A stretch of DNA of 33,579 nucleotides from an uncultured cyanobacterium (GTDB lineage Bacteria; Cyanobacteriota; Cyanobacteriia; CACIAM-69d). Below the pieces are notes generated by a model. The model worked only from the letters and a program-made list of their open reading frames with translations. It was not told the DNA's origin and did not search any database. Location of the stretch: the NCBI GenBank assembly GCA_937883785.1, contig CALGDE010000107.1, positions 1 to 33,579 of the forward strand, written 5' to 3'. The position numbers and the translations under genes were made by a program. This document shows, one piece after another, positions 1 through 9,043 of this stretch; the first letter of the stretch is position 1; every line of letters starts with the position of its first letter.

Positions 1-2
1 TA

Positions 3-21
3 GAAGAAAACAGCTTTCTTC
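3..21 (-). terminator. possible terminator hairpin after ispF
   Basis: A perfect 7-bp inverted repeat (GAAGAAA / TTTCTTC) with a 5-nt loop lies 9 nt beyond the ispF stop. The stem is AT-rich and the window edge cuts off any following U-run, so this is only a candidate. Confidence 0.3.
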
Positions 22-29
22 AGTATGTC

Positions 30-530
30 TTAACTCACTCCGTCGCTGCTATAAGTCCGAGCTAAGAGGGCGACGGCGTAGGAACAGATGCCTTCTTGGC
101 GACCGGTGGGGCCTAGCTTTTCGTTGGTGGTGGCTTTGACGCTGATGACCTCTTCGGAAATGCCCATCACTTTGCCGAGCTGGGCGCGCATGGCGGGGAG
201 GTGGGGTTTGAGTTTGGGTTTTTCGGCGACGATTACTGAGTCGATATTGACTACCTGCCAGCCTCGCTGATTGATTTCCCGGTTTACTTGCTCCAGCAGC
301 ATCAGGCTATCTGCCCCTTTCCATTTCGGATCGGTGGGGGGAAAAAAGTGACCAATATCCCCTAGTGCTAGTGCTCCTAACAGGGCATCCATAATGGCGT
401 GGGTGAGCACATCCGCGTCGCTGTGTCCCACTAAGCCAAGGCTGTGATCCAAGGTGACGCCGCCGAGAATTAGCGGGCGATCCGGTCCTAGCTGGTGGAT
501 ATCGTAGCCGTTGCCAATGCGGATGTTCAT
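30..530 (-). CDS. ispF: 2-C-methyl-D-erythritol 2,4-cyclodiphosphate synthase
   Basis: This enzyme catalyses the fifth step of the MEP isoprenoid pathway. It cyclises CDP-ME 2-phosphate to MEcPP with release of CMP, in the cytosol as a homotrimer. The 166-aa length is normal for the family. The N-terminal GNGYDIH motif supplies metal ligands D10 and H12, and H44 follows the GHSDADV motif at 35-41. The C-terminal TTNEKLG block (about 133-139) is the conserved CDP-binding segment. The start chosen begins [10 protein letters not shown], as in other IspF proteins. The gene diverges from dapL across about 130 bp, so the two probably have separate promoters. Identification is secure. Confidence 0.97.
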   Translation of the reverse strand: MNIRIGNGYDIHQLGPDRPLILGGVTLDHSLGLVGHSDADVLTHAIMDALLGALALGDIGHFFPPTDPKWKGADSLMLLEQVNREINQRGWQVVNIDSVIVAEKPKLKPHLPAMRAQLGKVMGISEEVISVKATTNEKLGPTGRQEGICSYAVALLARTYSSDGVS

Positions 531-661
531 GGTGCGGTTTCCCGGAAGGTCTCTGCAAACGTCTTGAGTTTATGGTCCTATCAATGTCTCTTGTTTTGCA
601 CTATTGTTTTTGGCTATTTTCGCGCGGTATGGTGAAGCCTTAGCCAAGATAAGAGTGGACC

Positions 662-1909
662 ATGGTCAGAATTAACGAGAATTATCTCAAACTTAAGGCG
701 GGGTATTTATTTCCTGAAATTGCTCGTCGGGTGAACAAATTTGTGGAGGCGAATCCCGATGCGCCGATTATTAAGTTGGGTATTGGCGATGTGACGGAGC
801 CGTTGCCGGAAGCTTGCCGGGAGGCGATGACTCGGGCGATCGCGGATATGGGCGATCGCAGCAGCTTTAAGGGATATGGTCCAGAGCAAGGATACGCTTG
901 GCTGCGGGAAAAAATTGCGGCGCAGGATTTTCAAGCGCGGGGCTGCGATATTGACCCATCAGAAATTTTTGTATCGGACGGTTCTAAGTGCGACTCCGGT
1001 AATATCCTCGATATTTTGGGCAAGGGCAACACCATCGCCGTCACCGACCCGGTGTATCCCGTGTATGTGGACACTAACGTGATGGCGGGGAATACGGGAC
1101 CTGCAGATGAGTCTGGGCGCTACGACGGTTTGGTGTATTTGCCCATTTCAGCCGACAACGATTTCACGGCGCAGATTCCTTCGGAGAAGGTGGACCTAAT
1201 CTATCTGTGCTTCCCCAACAACCCTACCGGAGCCGTTGCCAGCAAGGCGCAGCTACAGGCGTGGGTGGATTATGCGCGGAAAAATGGCTCGCTGATTTTG
1301 TTTGATGCGGCTTACGAGGCGTTTATTACCGAAGACGAGATTCCCCACTCTATTTACGAAATCGACGGGGCGCGGGACTGTGCGATCGAATTCCGCTCCT
1401 TCTCTAAAAATGCGGGCTTTACTGGGACCCGTTGCGCGCTGACGGTGGTGCCCAAGTCCCTGACCGTAACCGCATCCGACGGGTCTGAAGTGCAGCTTTG
1501 GAGCCTATGGAATCGTCGCCAGTCCACCAAGTTTAACGGCGTTTCCTATATTGTTCAGCGTGGTGCTGAGGCGGTTTACTCGGAAGCTGGGCGCGCCCAA
1601 ACTAAGGCGCTGATTAGCTTCTATTTGGAGAATGCCAAAATCATCCGCGATAAGCTTACCGAGGCGGGTCTGAAGGTTTATGGCGGTATTAATGCGCCCT
1701 ACGTTTGGGTGCAAACTCCCGATGGTTTATCGAGCTGGGATTTCTTCGATAAGCTGCTGCAAAGCTGCAATGTGGTAGGTACGCCGGGCTCTGGTTTTGG
1801 TGCTGTCGGTGAAGGCTATTTTCGTATTTCTGCGTTCAATAGCCGCGAGAATGTGAACGAAGCCATGAAGCGTATTGGCAACGTCTTCAGCAAGCAGCCC
1901 GTGGCATAG
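662..1909 (+). CDS. dapL: LL-diaminopimelate aminotransferase
   Basis: This PLP-dependent fold-type I aminotransferase converts tetrahydrodipicolinate directly to LL-diaminopimelate. It is the one-step lysine/peptidoglycan route used by cyanobacteria and plants. The protein has 415 aa, the usual length. It shows the family N-terminus ([19 protein letters not shown] region), the substrate-loop region [10 protein letters not shown] at 40-49, FPNNPTG at 184-190, and the [12 protein letters not shown] segment with the Schiff-base lysine at K249. An AAGAG element lies a short distance before the ATG. The glycosyltransferase gene begins only 36 nt after the stop and may be cotranscribed. Confidence 0.97.
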   Translation: MVRINENYLKLKAGYLFPEIARRVNKFVEANPDAPIIKLGIGDVTEPLPEACREAMTRAIADMGDRSSFKGYGPEQGYAWLREKIAAQDFQARGCDIDPSEIFVSDGSKCDSGNILDILGKGNTIAVTDPVYPVYVDTNVMAGNTGPADESGRYDGLVYLPISADNDFTAQIPSEKVDLIYLCFPNNPTGAVASKAQLQAWVDYARKNGSLILFDAAYEAFITEDEIPHSIYEIDGARDCAIEFRSFSKNAGFTGTRCALTVVPKSLTVTASDGSEVQLWSLWNRRQSTKFNGVSYIVQRGAEAVYSEAGRAQTKALISFYLENAKIIRDKLTEAGLKVYGGINAPYVWVQTPDGLSSWDFFDKLLQSCNVVGTPGSGFGAVGEGYFRISAFNSRENVNEAMKRIGNVFSKQPVA

Positions 1910-1945
1910 AAGGCTGATTTTCCGCGTATTTTGTTCAGATTCTAA

Positions 1946-2926
1946 GTGGCAATTACAGGTCTAGTTACAGGTCTAGATAACAGGCGATCGCCCAATCAAA
2001 TCGACCTAGCAATCGTAGTGGTGAACTATCACTGCGCCGCCGAAGTTAAACGGCTGCTAGAGTCGCTGGGGCGATCGCTTTCCTTTTGCGAAGAGTTGAA
2101 TAGTGCCCTTGATCTCCAGGTTTGGATTGTTGATAATTCACCAGGAGATCAATCTCTTGTTCCGGTTTTAGAGAATCAAGAAATAGCGACTAAGCTGATT
2201 CAATCACCGAGAAATATAGGATTTGGACGGGCGTGTAATTTAGCTATTTCTAAACTTTGGACCCTTGAGTCAACACCTTGGATTTGGTTGCTCAATCCTG
2301 ATGCCACGGTGGAGAAACAGACGCTGAAAAATTTTGTGGCGGCGATTTCTGAAAAGGACAACAATTGGGCGGTCGCGGGCACGACAGTTTGTACGGCCAC
2401 AGGAAAAACCGAATTTTGTGGCGGCTATTGGAATCCGAAAAACGGTGAAATTTATCCCGCGACGACATTAAGGTCAGTCAAAAATCACTTGCCAACCTCC
2501 TGGGTGAGCGGCTGTAGTTTAATATTTAATCCCGGAAAATTCGACGGTGAAATGCCTCAATTTGATCCGGATTTTTTTCTGTATTATGAAGACTTTGAAC
2601 TGTGCCTTCGCTATGGGAAAAAGCAGCGATCGCCCGAAAACCCCCACCCCATTGTGTTACTTTTCCCCATCACCATCACCCACCATACCTCCGCCATTAC
2701 CGCCCGCACCCCAGAGAAGAAAATAGCCTGGAGCATTGAAGGCTACTTGCTAGCCTTGGAAAAATGCGCGCCGTGGTGGGTTTGGCTAGGGCGGCTAGGG
2801 CGAATTGGACTCGCCGCTGTAGGAGGACGACTTTGCGGGCGCTCCGGCAAATGGACGGGTTTTATAAGGTACTTGCAGCGGTATTTTAGGCGACATCTTC
2901 AGCGGCATTTTGGTGGCGAAATTTAG
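1946..2926 (+). CDS. family 2 glycosyltransferase
   Basis: This 326-aa protein has a GT-A-type glycosyltransferase domain beginning near residue 20 (IDLAIVVVNYH), of the kind seen in rhamnosyl- and other sugar transferases that build surface polysaccharides. WIVDNS (about 60-65) and LLNPDA (about 114-119) match the donor-binding strand and the DxD-like position. YYEDFELCLR (about 206-215) fits the acidic catalytic/metal segment. The C-terminus is basic and aromatic (WWVWLGRLGR, then RYFRRHLQRH), suggesting membrane association. The start is a GTG at 1946, because the next in-frame GTG falls inside the first beta strand. Substrate cannot be told from sequence. Nearby genes give no pathway clue; it may be cotranscribed with dapL only by position. 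Confidence 0.85.
   Translation: MAITGLVTGLDNRRSPNQIDLAIVVVNYHCAAEVKRLLESLGRSLSFCEELNSALDLQVWIVDNSPGDQSLVPVLENQEIATKLIQSPRNIGFGRACNLAISKLWTLESTPWIWLLNPDATVEKQTLKNFVAAISEKDNNWAVAGTTVCTATGKTEFCGGYWNPKNGEIYPATTLRSVKNHLPTSWVSGCSLIFNPGKFDGEMPQFDPDFFLYYEDFELCLRYGKKQRSPENPHPIVLLFPITITHHTSAITARTPEKKIAWSIEGYLLALEKCAPWWVWLGRLGRIGLAAVGGRLCGRSGKWTGFIRYLQRYFRRHLQRHFGGEI
1953..1976 (+). repeat. 12-bp perfect tandem duplication within the GT2 N-terminus
   Basis: TTACAGGTCTAG occurs twice in direct succession. It is in frame, so it simply duplicates four codons (ITGL-VTGL) in the poorly conserved N-terminal extension ahead of the glycosyltransferase fold. A likely replication-slippage event. Confidence 0.8.
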
Positions 2927-3025
2927 GGCGCCGCTTCCCTTTCTCGGTTAGCTTAGTGCTGTGTAGAATTCTTTCGCACCCACTGTTTTCCTGCCTTGGT
3001 GCTGCCCCAGCCGTGATTCCCCCCT

Positions 3026-4258
3026 ATGAGCATTGCCCCCGACCCCCACGATTTAATTAAGGACCTGCCGATGCGATCGCGCTCCCAGTCGCCGCCCCCA
3101 GACTGGAGCACCTTTTCCACCGCCGATGTGGGAGTTTCCACGCCCATGCGCCTGATGGCCAAATGGGTAGTTCCAGCCAGTGTCACCTTAATGGTGGTGG
3201 GGCTGGTGACGGGAAATTTGTGGATTGGACTGCTGGGGGGATTCGTTACCTTTGTGATATCTCTGTGGCTGCTGGGACCATTTCGCACCCAGCTTTGGAG
3301 GCAGCTCATTCCTCCCACCTGGCGTGTGCCCATTGTGGCAGGGCTGGGGCTGTTGGCGGCCACGTTTGGGTTACTGCTGCTGTGGGGAACGGAGCGGTCC
3401 GAGTGGTTGAAAGGATCTCGGTTTCCAGCGATTAATTGGGAGGCGATCGGGGCGATTAGTGAGGCGTTGGGGGCGTTGGGGCAAATTGCGATCGCCGTCC
3501 TAGCGGTTTATGTGGCATGGCAGCAGTACGTCATTTCCCGCGATTTAACCATCCAGCAAAATCGTATTACCCAACAGCAAACCATTGATGCGTATTTCCA
3601 AGGCGTGTCTGATTTGGCGTTGGATGAGCAGGGATTTTTGGAGGATTGGCCCCAGGAGCGGGCGATCGCAGAAGGGCGCACCGCCGCAATTTTCAGCAGC
3701 ATCGATGCGGAAGGCAAAGCCAAAGTGATTCGATTCCTATCCCAGGCGAAATTAGTAACTCCATTAAAGCGAGATCAAAGATTAGGAAGACCGATTTTAG
3801 ACGGGGCAGGCGGCTATGCGGAAGATCGACAATATGGGGTGCGGGTGATTGATTTTGGGGTGATGTTGGCGGGGGCAAATTTACAGGGCACCGACCTCCG
3901 TTGGACTGATTTGGCAGAGGCAAATTTGGTGCGGGCAAACCTGCGAAGCTGCAATTTATCGGGGGCAAATCTATCACAAACCATATTATTTGAAGCCGAT
4001 TTAACAGGGGCAGATTTAAAAGGAACGCGATTGTTTTACGGGGATGCAACAAGGGCGACACCGCGATCGCGCGACCAGTCGGATGTGGATTTTTCAACGG
4101 GCGAAGGCACTGGCGCAGTGGTAGAAAATGTGGACCTTAGCCAGGTGCAAGATTTATCGGAAGAACAGCGATTTTATTGCTGTAGCTGGGGCGGTGAGAA
4201 GACGCGGCGATCAGTGCCAGGCGGATGTGCTGGAATTGAAAATAAACTAAATCGATAA
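3026..4258 (+). CDS. membrane protein with C-terminal pentapeptide repeats
   Basis: The 410-aa protein has a polar N-terminus (1-40), then hydrophobic segments at about 47-64 and 66-84, 101-120 and 145-168. A short coiled or helical stretch rich in Gln follows (about 165-190). Residues about 281-337 are pentapeptide repeats of the A(N/D)Lxx type (LAGANLQGTDL, LAEANLVRANL, LSGANLSQ, FEADLTGADL), which form a right-handed quadrilateral beta helix. The family is abundant in cyanobacteria and mostly of unknown function, so none is assigned. The tail (340-410) departs from the repeat and carries a CC pair. It starts 99 nt after the glycosyltransferase gene. Confidence 0.8.
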   Translation: MSIAPDPHDLIKDLPMRSRSQSPPPDWSTFSTADVGVSTPMRLMAKWVVPASVTLMVVGLVTGNLWIGLLGGFVTFVISLWLLGPFRTQLWRQLIPPTWRVPIVAGLGLLAATFGLLLLWGTERSEWLKGSRFPAINWEAIGAISEALGALGQIAIAVLAVYVAWQQYVISRDLTIQQNRITQQQTIDAYFQGVSDLALDEQGFLEDWPQERAIAEGRTAAIFSSIDAEGKAKVIRFLSQAKLVTPLKRDQRLGRPILDGAGGYAEDRQYGVRVIDFGVMLAGANLQGTDLRWTDLAEANLVRANLRSCNLSGANLSQTILFEADLTGADLKGTRLFYGDATRATPRSRDQSDVDFSTGEGTGAVVENVDLSQVQDLSEEQRFYCCSWGGEKTRRSVPGGCAGIENKLNR

Positions 4259-4263
4259 GGTGA

Positions 4264-4536
4264 CTATAGGTAACGGAGAGAGTTTTGGGCATCAAAACTA
4301 ACTTGGCAATTCACGATTCGCCCGTCTGTGAAAGCAACCACTAGGCGACCGTTATCAAGTCGGTAGCTATTTTCAGGATCAAATTTTGCTTCTATCCTTT
4401 GACTACCCGCAAAGTTGACAATTTCCACATAGGTGATTTCTTGTTCTTTACCCTGTCCAACTTTCCAGTCAGCAGACTGACCTTTTAGGAGTAAATCGAG
4501 TAAGTTATCGCGAGTACGAATCTGAAGAGTTGTCAT
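4264..4536 (-). CDS. hypothetical protein, 90 aa
   Basis: I do not recognise this protein. It is a soluble, mixed-charge protein without signal peptide or membrane segment, predicted to be mainly beta (EITYVEIVNFAGS, RLVVAFTDGRIVNCQVSF). It converges on the pentapeptide-repeat gene with only 5 nt between the stops and is divergent from the agmatinase-family gene. The closely packed position and ordinary composition suggest a real gene. Confidence 0.6.
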   Translation of the reverse strand: MTTLQIRTRDNLLDLLLKGQSADWKVGQGKEQEITYVEIVNFAGSQRIEAKFDPENSYRLDNGRLVVAFTDGRIVNCQVSFDAQNSLRYL

Positions 4537-4638
4537 AGGTGAGAATCTAAAGGATCTACAGCACTATCATAGCTTTCAAAACCGGAGGAGCTAAGCAACG
4601 TCAAGGGTATGATCAAGCAATAGATAGCAATATTTGCA

Positions 4639-5586
4639 ATGGTTTCTACAGCGCCCCAATCTCAGGCGATCGCCCCCCCAGCATCGGAAATTCAATTCCT
4701 TGGCGAAGAAGTGGCGGCAGATTACGACACGGCGCGGGTGGTGATTTTGCCGATTCCCTATGAAGCCACCACCAGCTACCGACAGGGGTGTGAACAGGGA
4801 CCGGCGGCGCTTTTGGATGCATCCCAACAGGTGGAGTTTTATGACGGAGAGGTGGACCGGGAGACTTGGCCTGTGGGCATTTGGACCCATCGGGCGATCG
4901 CCGACACCGCAGCTCAGCCAGACCTATCCAGTGAGGCGATGCTGACGGAAACGCGGGAGACGGTGGCGCGGCTGATTCGTGATGGGAAATTTGTGGTGGC
5001 GCTGGGGGGAGAGCACAGCATTAGCGCCGGGGTGGTGGATGCCTATCGAGAGGCGTCGTCGGAGTCGTTTACCGTGGTGCAAATTGATGCCCATAGTGAC
5101 CTGCGCCATTCCTACGAAGATTCCATTTATAACCATGCGTGCGTGATGCGTCGGGTGGTGGATATGGGGCTGCCGACGCTTCAGGTGGGCATTCGAAGCC
5201 TGTGTTCGGAGGAGGCGCAGTTAATTCGCGAAACCGACAGTATCAATGTGATTTGGGCGCAGGATATTGCGATGCAGCCGGATTGGATTGACCGGGCGAT
5301 CGCCAAAATCCCCACCCGCAACGTATTTATCACCGTGGACTTGGACGGCATTGACCCGAGCCTGATGCCGGGGGTCGGAACTCCGGAGCCGGGTGGGCTG
5401 AGCTGGTATGGATTATTAACCTTCCTTCGTCGTGTGTTTGAGCGCCATACTGTACTGGGTTGCGATGTGATGGAACTAGCGCCGCTGGGCGAATCTGTCG
5501 TATCGGAGTTTGTCGCTGCTAAGCTGACTTATAAGTTAATTGCGTATCAGGCGATCGCCCAACAGTGGCCCCTTGATCGCGCCTAA
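4639..5586 (+). CDS. speB: agmatinase-family ureohydrolase
   Basis: This 315-aa protein is a binuclear-metal ureohydrolase of the arginase/agmatinase family. The metal ligands are visible: H126 in GGEHS, D150/H152/D154 in DAHSD, and D234/D236 in VDLDGIDPS. The expected reaction is agmatine to putrescine plus urea in polyamine synthesis. Length and N-terminus fit the shorter cyanobacterial paralogue. Some cyanobacterial members of this family (Synechocystis Sll1077) are nickel-dependent guanidine hydrolases, so substrate is not certain from motifs alone. The start at 4639 gives the normal length. No hypA/hypB-type nickel chaperone genes are adjacent. Confidence 0.85.
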   Translation: MVSTAPQSQAIAPPASEIQFLGEEVAADYDTARVVILPIPYEATTSYRQGCEQGPAALLDASQQVEFYDGEVDRETWPVGIWTHRAIADTAAQPDLSSEAMLTETRETVARLIRDGKFVVALGGEHSISAGVVDAYREASSESFTVVQIDAHSDLRHSYEDSIYNHACVMRRVVDMGLPTLQVGIRSLCSEEAQLIRETDSINVIWAQDIAMQPDWIDRAIAKIPTRNVFITVDLDGIDPSLMPGVGTPEPGGLSWYGLLTFLRRVFERHTVLGCDVMELAPLGESVVSEFVAAKLTYKLIAYQAIAQQWPLDRA

Positions 5587-5665
5587 ATCCTCGCACTCAG
5601 ATACAACGCCTCCTCGACACGTCTCAATTCCATCCCGCCGAACCGCCTCTGTGCCGCCCCGTCCT

Positions 5666-6223
5666 ATGGAACGCCTTGATAACCGCCTTCGCGATCGCAT
5701 TGGTCAGTACGCCCACGATTTTGAAATTCCTGGCGTGGCGGGACAAGTGCAGCATCTAGCGACACTATTGGAAAGTCACCGGGCGATCGCGATGGTGTTT
5801 ATGTGCAACCACTGTCCATTTGTGCGGGCGTATCTCTCGCGAATTCAGGCACTGCAAGAAGAATTTCTGCCCCAAAGAATCACGATTTTAGGCATTAATC
5901 CCAACGATCCAAATAAGTCGTTGGACGATGATTTTGAAGCAATGAAACGATTTGCCGCCGAGCAAAAGCTGAATTTCCCGTACCTATGGGATTCCACCCA
6001 GGACGTGGCTCGCAGCTTCCAGGCGGAGTTTACCCCCCAGGCATTTGTGGTGGATTCACAGTTTGTATTGCGTTACATCGGGGCGATCGATGATGAGCCC
6101 CAGTCGCCCGACGCCGTAAAGCACAGCTATTTACAGGAAGCGCTCCAGGCGATCATCGATGGCACGGAAGTCAGCACCACCTTTACTGAGGCGATCGGCT
6201 GTTCTATTAAGTGGCGGCGCTAA
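5666..6223 (+). CDS. thioredoxin-like (AhpC/TSA-type redoxin) protein
   Basis: The 185-aa protein has a thioredoxin fold of the peroxiredoxin/TlpA-like type: a DFEIPGVAGQ start strand, then MVFMCNHCPFVRAY with a CNHC redox-active pair at about 50-53, and a FTPQAFVVD strand near 122. Similar cyanobacterial proteins are annotated as thioredoxin family proteins. The partner is unknown. No signal peptide is present, so it is probably cytosolic. I chose the ATG at 5666, because upstream codons to 5540 overlap speB and encode an unlikely Pro/Ser/Arg-rich sequence. A GTG at 5651 is possible. Its 3' end overlaps the convergent ubiX by 17 bp. Confidence 0.82.
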   Translation: MERLDNRLRDRIGQYAHDFEIPGVAGQVQHLATLLESHRAIAMVFMCNHCPFVRAYLSRIQALQEEFLPQRITILGINPNDPNKSLDDDFEAMKRFAAEQKLNFPYLWDSTQDVARSFQAEFTPQAFVVDSQFVLRYIGAIDDEPQSPDAVKHSYLQEALQAIIDGTEVSTTFTEAIGCSIKWRR

Positions 6224-6971
6224 CTCCATTGGCATGAGCCCCGTTTGCGTTGGCGACTCCGTTGCGGTTGCTTTTCACTTCTATCTGCGGAGTTTTCTCA
6301 GCTTTCTTAGGCGATCCTTGACGGATTCCACCATCCCAACGCTTTAGGGGAACGCAGTCGATACCGAACTGATCCAGCGCCCGCGCCACTACAAAATCCA
6401 CCAGGTCTTCAATGGTTTGGGGGTGATGATACCAGGCGGGAATTGCTGGAACTACTCGCACGCCCACTTCCGAAAGGGTGGTCAAGTTGCGCAGATGGAT
6501 AGTGCTCAGCGGTGTTTCCCTCGGCACGATGACCAGCGATCGCCCCTCTTTCAAATGCACATCCGCCGCCCGCTCCAAAAGCCCCGAACTCAAGCCCGTC
6601 GCCAACTTCGCCACCGTACTCATACTGCACGGAATAATTAGCATCCCCGCTGTTCGGTAGGAGCCGCTGGCGATCGTCGCGCCAATATCATTCCAGCGAT
6701 GGCAAATTAGCTTGCCTGAATCCCACACGCCAGCCTGGTCGCGCCAGAAATTCTCCTGCGCCACTGGGTCCTGGGGCATGGCAATTCCCATTTCGTTCTG
6801 CCACACCTGATAGGTCGCCCGCGACGCCACCACGTCCACCGTAAAGTCCGCTTCCAGTAGATATTTCAGCGATCGCACCGCATAGATTAAGCCAGAAGCC
6901 CCAGATATCCCGACCGTAAGCGATCGCTGGGGAAGATGGTTGGAAAGGTTAGGGGCACTGGCGTGGGTCAT
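6207..6971 (-). CDS. ubiX: flavin prenyltransferase UbiX
   Basis: UbiX joins dimethylallyl phosphate to reduced FMN to make prenylated FMN, the cofactor of UbiD-type decarboxylases. In cyanobacteria the pair is thought to decarboxylate 4-hydroxybenzoate-derived intermediates for plastoquinone. Visible motifs are VGISGASG (FMN-phosphate loop) near the N-terminus, IIPCSMSTVAKLATG in the middle and the RETPLSTIHLRN block. The core is family length, but a C-terminal extension of about 40 residues ends in a low-complexity Asn/Ala/Gly tail (NGVANANGAHANG), which is unusual. The start at 6971 (MTHASAPN) is preferred; an in-frame ATG at 7022 would add 17 residues. Convergent overlap with the redoxin gene. 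Confidence 0.93.
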   Translation of the reverse strand: MTHASAPNLSNHLPQRSLTVGISGASGLIYAVRSLKYLLEADFTVDVVASRATYQVWQNEMGIAMPQDPVAQENFWRDQAGVWDSGKLICHRWNDIGATIASGSYRTAGMLIIPCSMSTVAKLATGLSSGLLERAADVHLKEGRSLVIVPRETPLSTIHLRNLTTLSEVGVRVVPAIPAWYHHPQTIEDLVDFVVARALDQFGIDCVPLKRWDGGIRQGSPKKAEKTPQIEVKSNRNGVANANGAHANGVSAAT

Positions 6972-7220
6972 AACAAAACCGCAATGAGGGGCGTGCGGAT
7001 TGATTCGCTTCTCTCCGCCCATCTATTATATTGCGAAGTATTAAGCATTTTCATCTGGTGTGGTCCCATTGGCTCGGGTGCGGAAACGGGTTACTCTTAG
7101 TGGGTTTCACTAAAGAATCAAGCGATACCAAAAAGCGCTGAAATTCGCCCCGGCTTCACGCCCCGCTGTTTTTTCCATTCTTTTTCTTTTCATACCCATA
7201 TCTGTCTCTCGTAAGCCACC

Positions 7221-9032
7221 ATGCGAACCCATTACTGCGGCGATCTCCGCGCTGAGCACATTGGTCAAACCGTTACCCTGTTTGGTTGGGTCGATCGCCG
7301 TCGTGACCATGGCGGTGTGATTTTCGTTGACCTGCGCGATCGCACGGGAATTTGTCAGGTGGCATCCAATCCTGATTTGCCGGAAGCTTTTGAAAAAGCC
7401 GATGCCCTGCGTAGCGAGTACGTAGTGAAGGTGGTGGGCAAAGTTAGTCAGCGTCCCGAAGAATCTCTCAACGACAAGCTGCCTACGGGACAGGTTGAGG
7501 TGATGGCGGATCATATTGAGCTGCTTAACGGTGTAGAGCGTCAGTTGCCGTTCCAAATTTCCACCATTGACGGTGAAGGGGCGCGCGAAGAAATCCGTCT
7601 GAAATATCGCTATCTGGATCTGCGCCGCCCACAGATGCAGTCCAACTTGCAGACCCGTCACGCGGTGGTGAAAGCAATGCGCCGCTTCCTAGAAGATCAG
7701 GAAGGGTTTATGGAAGTGGAAACACCGATTTTGACGAAGTCCACACCGGAAGGGGCGCGGGATTATTTGGTGCCGTCGCGGGTGAACTTGGGCGAATGGT
7801 TTGCCCTGCCCCAGTCTCCTCAGCTCTTTAAGCAAATGCTGATGGTGTCCGGCTGCGATCGCTACTACCAAATCGCCCGGTGTTTCCGCGATGAGGACCT
7901 ACGGGCGGACCGCCAACCGGAATTTACCCAGTTGGATATGGAGATGAGCTTTATGTCCCAGGAGGAAATCCTGGATATGAATGAGCGCCTCATCTGCAAG
8001 ATTTTCAAGGATGTAAAGGGCATTGACCTACCTCGCCCCTTCCCCCGCATGACCTACAAGGATGCGATGGATCGGTACGGGAGCGATCGCCCAGACACCC
8101 GCTTCGGCATGGAGTTGGCGAACGTCTCTGATGTACTCGCAAACTCCGGCTTCAAGGTATTCTCCGGTTCCATCAAGGCAGGCGGTGTTGTCAAGATTCT
8201 GCCCGTGCCCGGCGGTAACGACAAAGTTTCCAACGTGCAAATCAAGCCCGGCGGCGACCTGTTTAAGGAAGCAACGGAAGCGGGTGCTAAAGGTTTGGCG
8301 TTTATTCGGGTGCGGGAAAACGGCGAGTTTGACACCATCGGCGCACTGAAAAAAGGCATTAGCGAAGAGCAAGGCAAGGTAATTCTGGAGCGTACCAATG
8401 CTCAGGCGGGAGACCTGTTGCTATTTGGCGCGGGTCCCGAAGATATCGTCAACAAAACCCTGGACCGTCTGCGGTTGGTGTTGGGTAAGCGACTGGGATT
8501 GATTGACGAAAACCAACTCAACTTCCTGTGGGTTGTGGAATTCCCCATGTTTGAGTGGAATGCCGATGAGCAGCGCTTGGAAGCCATCCACCACCCCTTC
8601 ACTGCGCCGAATCCTGAGGATTTGGATGACCTAAAAACTGCCCGCGCTGTTGCCTACGACATTGTGCTGAACGGTACGGAGATTGGCGGCGGCAGCTTGC
8701 GGATTTACCAGCGGGATGTGCAGGAGAAGGTGTTTGAGGCGATCGGGTTGAGCGATGAAGAGGCCCAAGCGAAATTTGGATTCTTACTCGATGCCTTTGA
8801 ATTTGGCACCCCACCCCATGGTGGAATTGCCTACGGGTTGGACCGACTAGTGATGATTATGACCGGCGAAGACTCCATCCGCGACACGATCGCCTTCCCC
8901 AAAACCCAACAAGCACGATGCCTGCTAACCGATGCTCCGTCCGGCGTCGATCTGAAGCAGCTTAAGGAATTGGAAGTAGCCTCTACCTATAAGCCGAAGA
9001 AGAAAGACGACGAAGAGGGTGAGGACGAGTAA
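7221..9032 (+). CDS. aspS: aspartyl-tRNA synthetase
   Basis: The enzyme charges tRNA-Asp with aspartate. It is a class IIb synthetase of bacterial type, 603 aa. It has an N-terminal OB-fold anticodon domain (about 1-110), catalytic motif 2 ([18 protein letters not shown]), a GAD insertion domain and motif 3 ([13 protein letters not shown]). His30 in RRRDHGG is the residue found in non-discriminating bacterial AspRS, whereas E. coli has Leu there. The enzyme may therefore also charge tRNA-Asn for GatCAB amidation. An acidic/Lys tail ([12 protein letters not shown]) ends the protein. The start is the ATG giving [10 protein letters not shown]. truB follows after 11 nt. Confidence 0.97.
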   Translation: MRTHYCGDLRAEHIGQTVTLFGWVDRRRDHGGVIFVDLRDRTGICQVASNPDLPEAFEKADALRSEYVVKVVGKVSQRPEESLNDKLPTGQVEVMADHIELLNGVERQLPFQISTIDGEGAREEIRLKYRYLDLRRPQMQSNLQTRHAVVKAMRRFLEDQEGFMEVETPILTKSTPEGARDYLVPSRVNLGEWFALPQSPQLFKQMLMVSGCDRYYQIARCFRDEDLRADRQPEFTQLDMEMSFMSQEEILDMNERLICKIFKDVKGIDLPRPFPRMTYKDAMDRYGSDRPDTRFGMELANVSDVLANSGFKVFSGSIKAGGVVKILPVPGGNDKVSNVQIKPGGDLFKEATEAGAKGLAFIRVRENGEFDTIGALKKGISEEQGKVILERTNAQAGDLLLFGAGPEDIVNKTLDRLRLVLGKRLGLIDENQLNFLWVVEFPMFEWNADEQRLEAIHHPFTAPNPEDLDDLKTARAVAYDIVLNGTEIGGGSLRIYQRDVQEKVFEAIGLSDEEAQAKFGFLLDAFEFGTPPHGGIAYGLDRLVMIMTGEDSIRDTIAFPKTQQARCLLTDAPSGVDLKQLKELEVASTYKPKKKDDEEGEDE

Positions 9033-9043
9033 CGCCAACGCAC

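Noticed and set aside
8028-8398. Two overlapping minus-strand ORFs of 114 aa
   Set aside because: Both are antisense to the conserved insertion-domain region of aspS.
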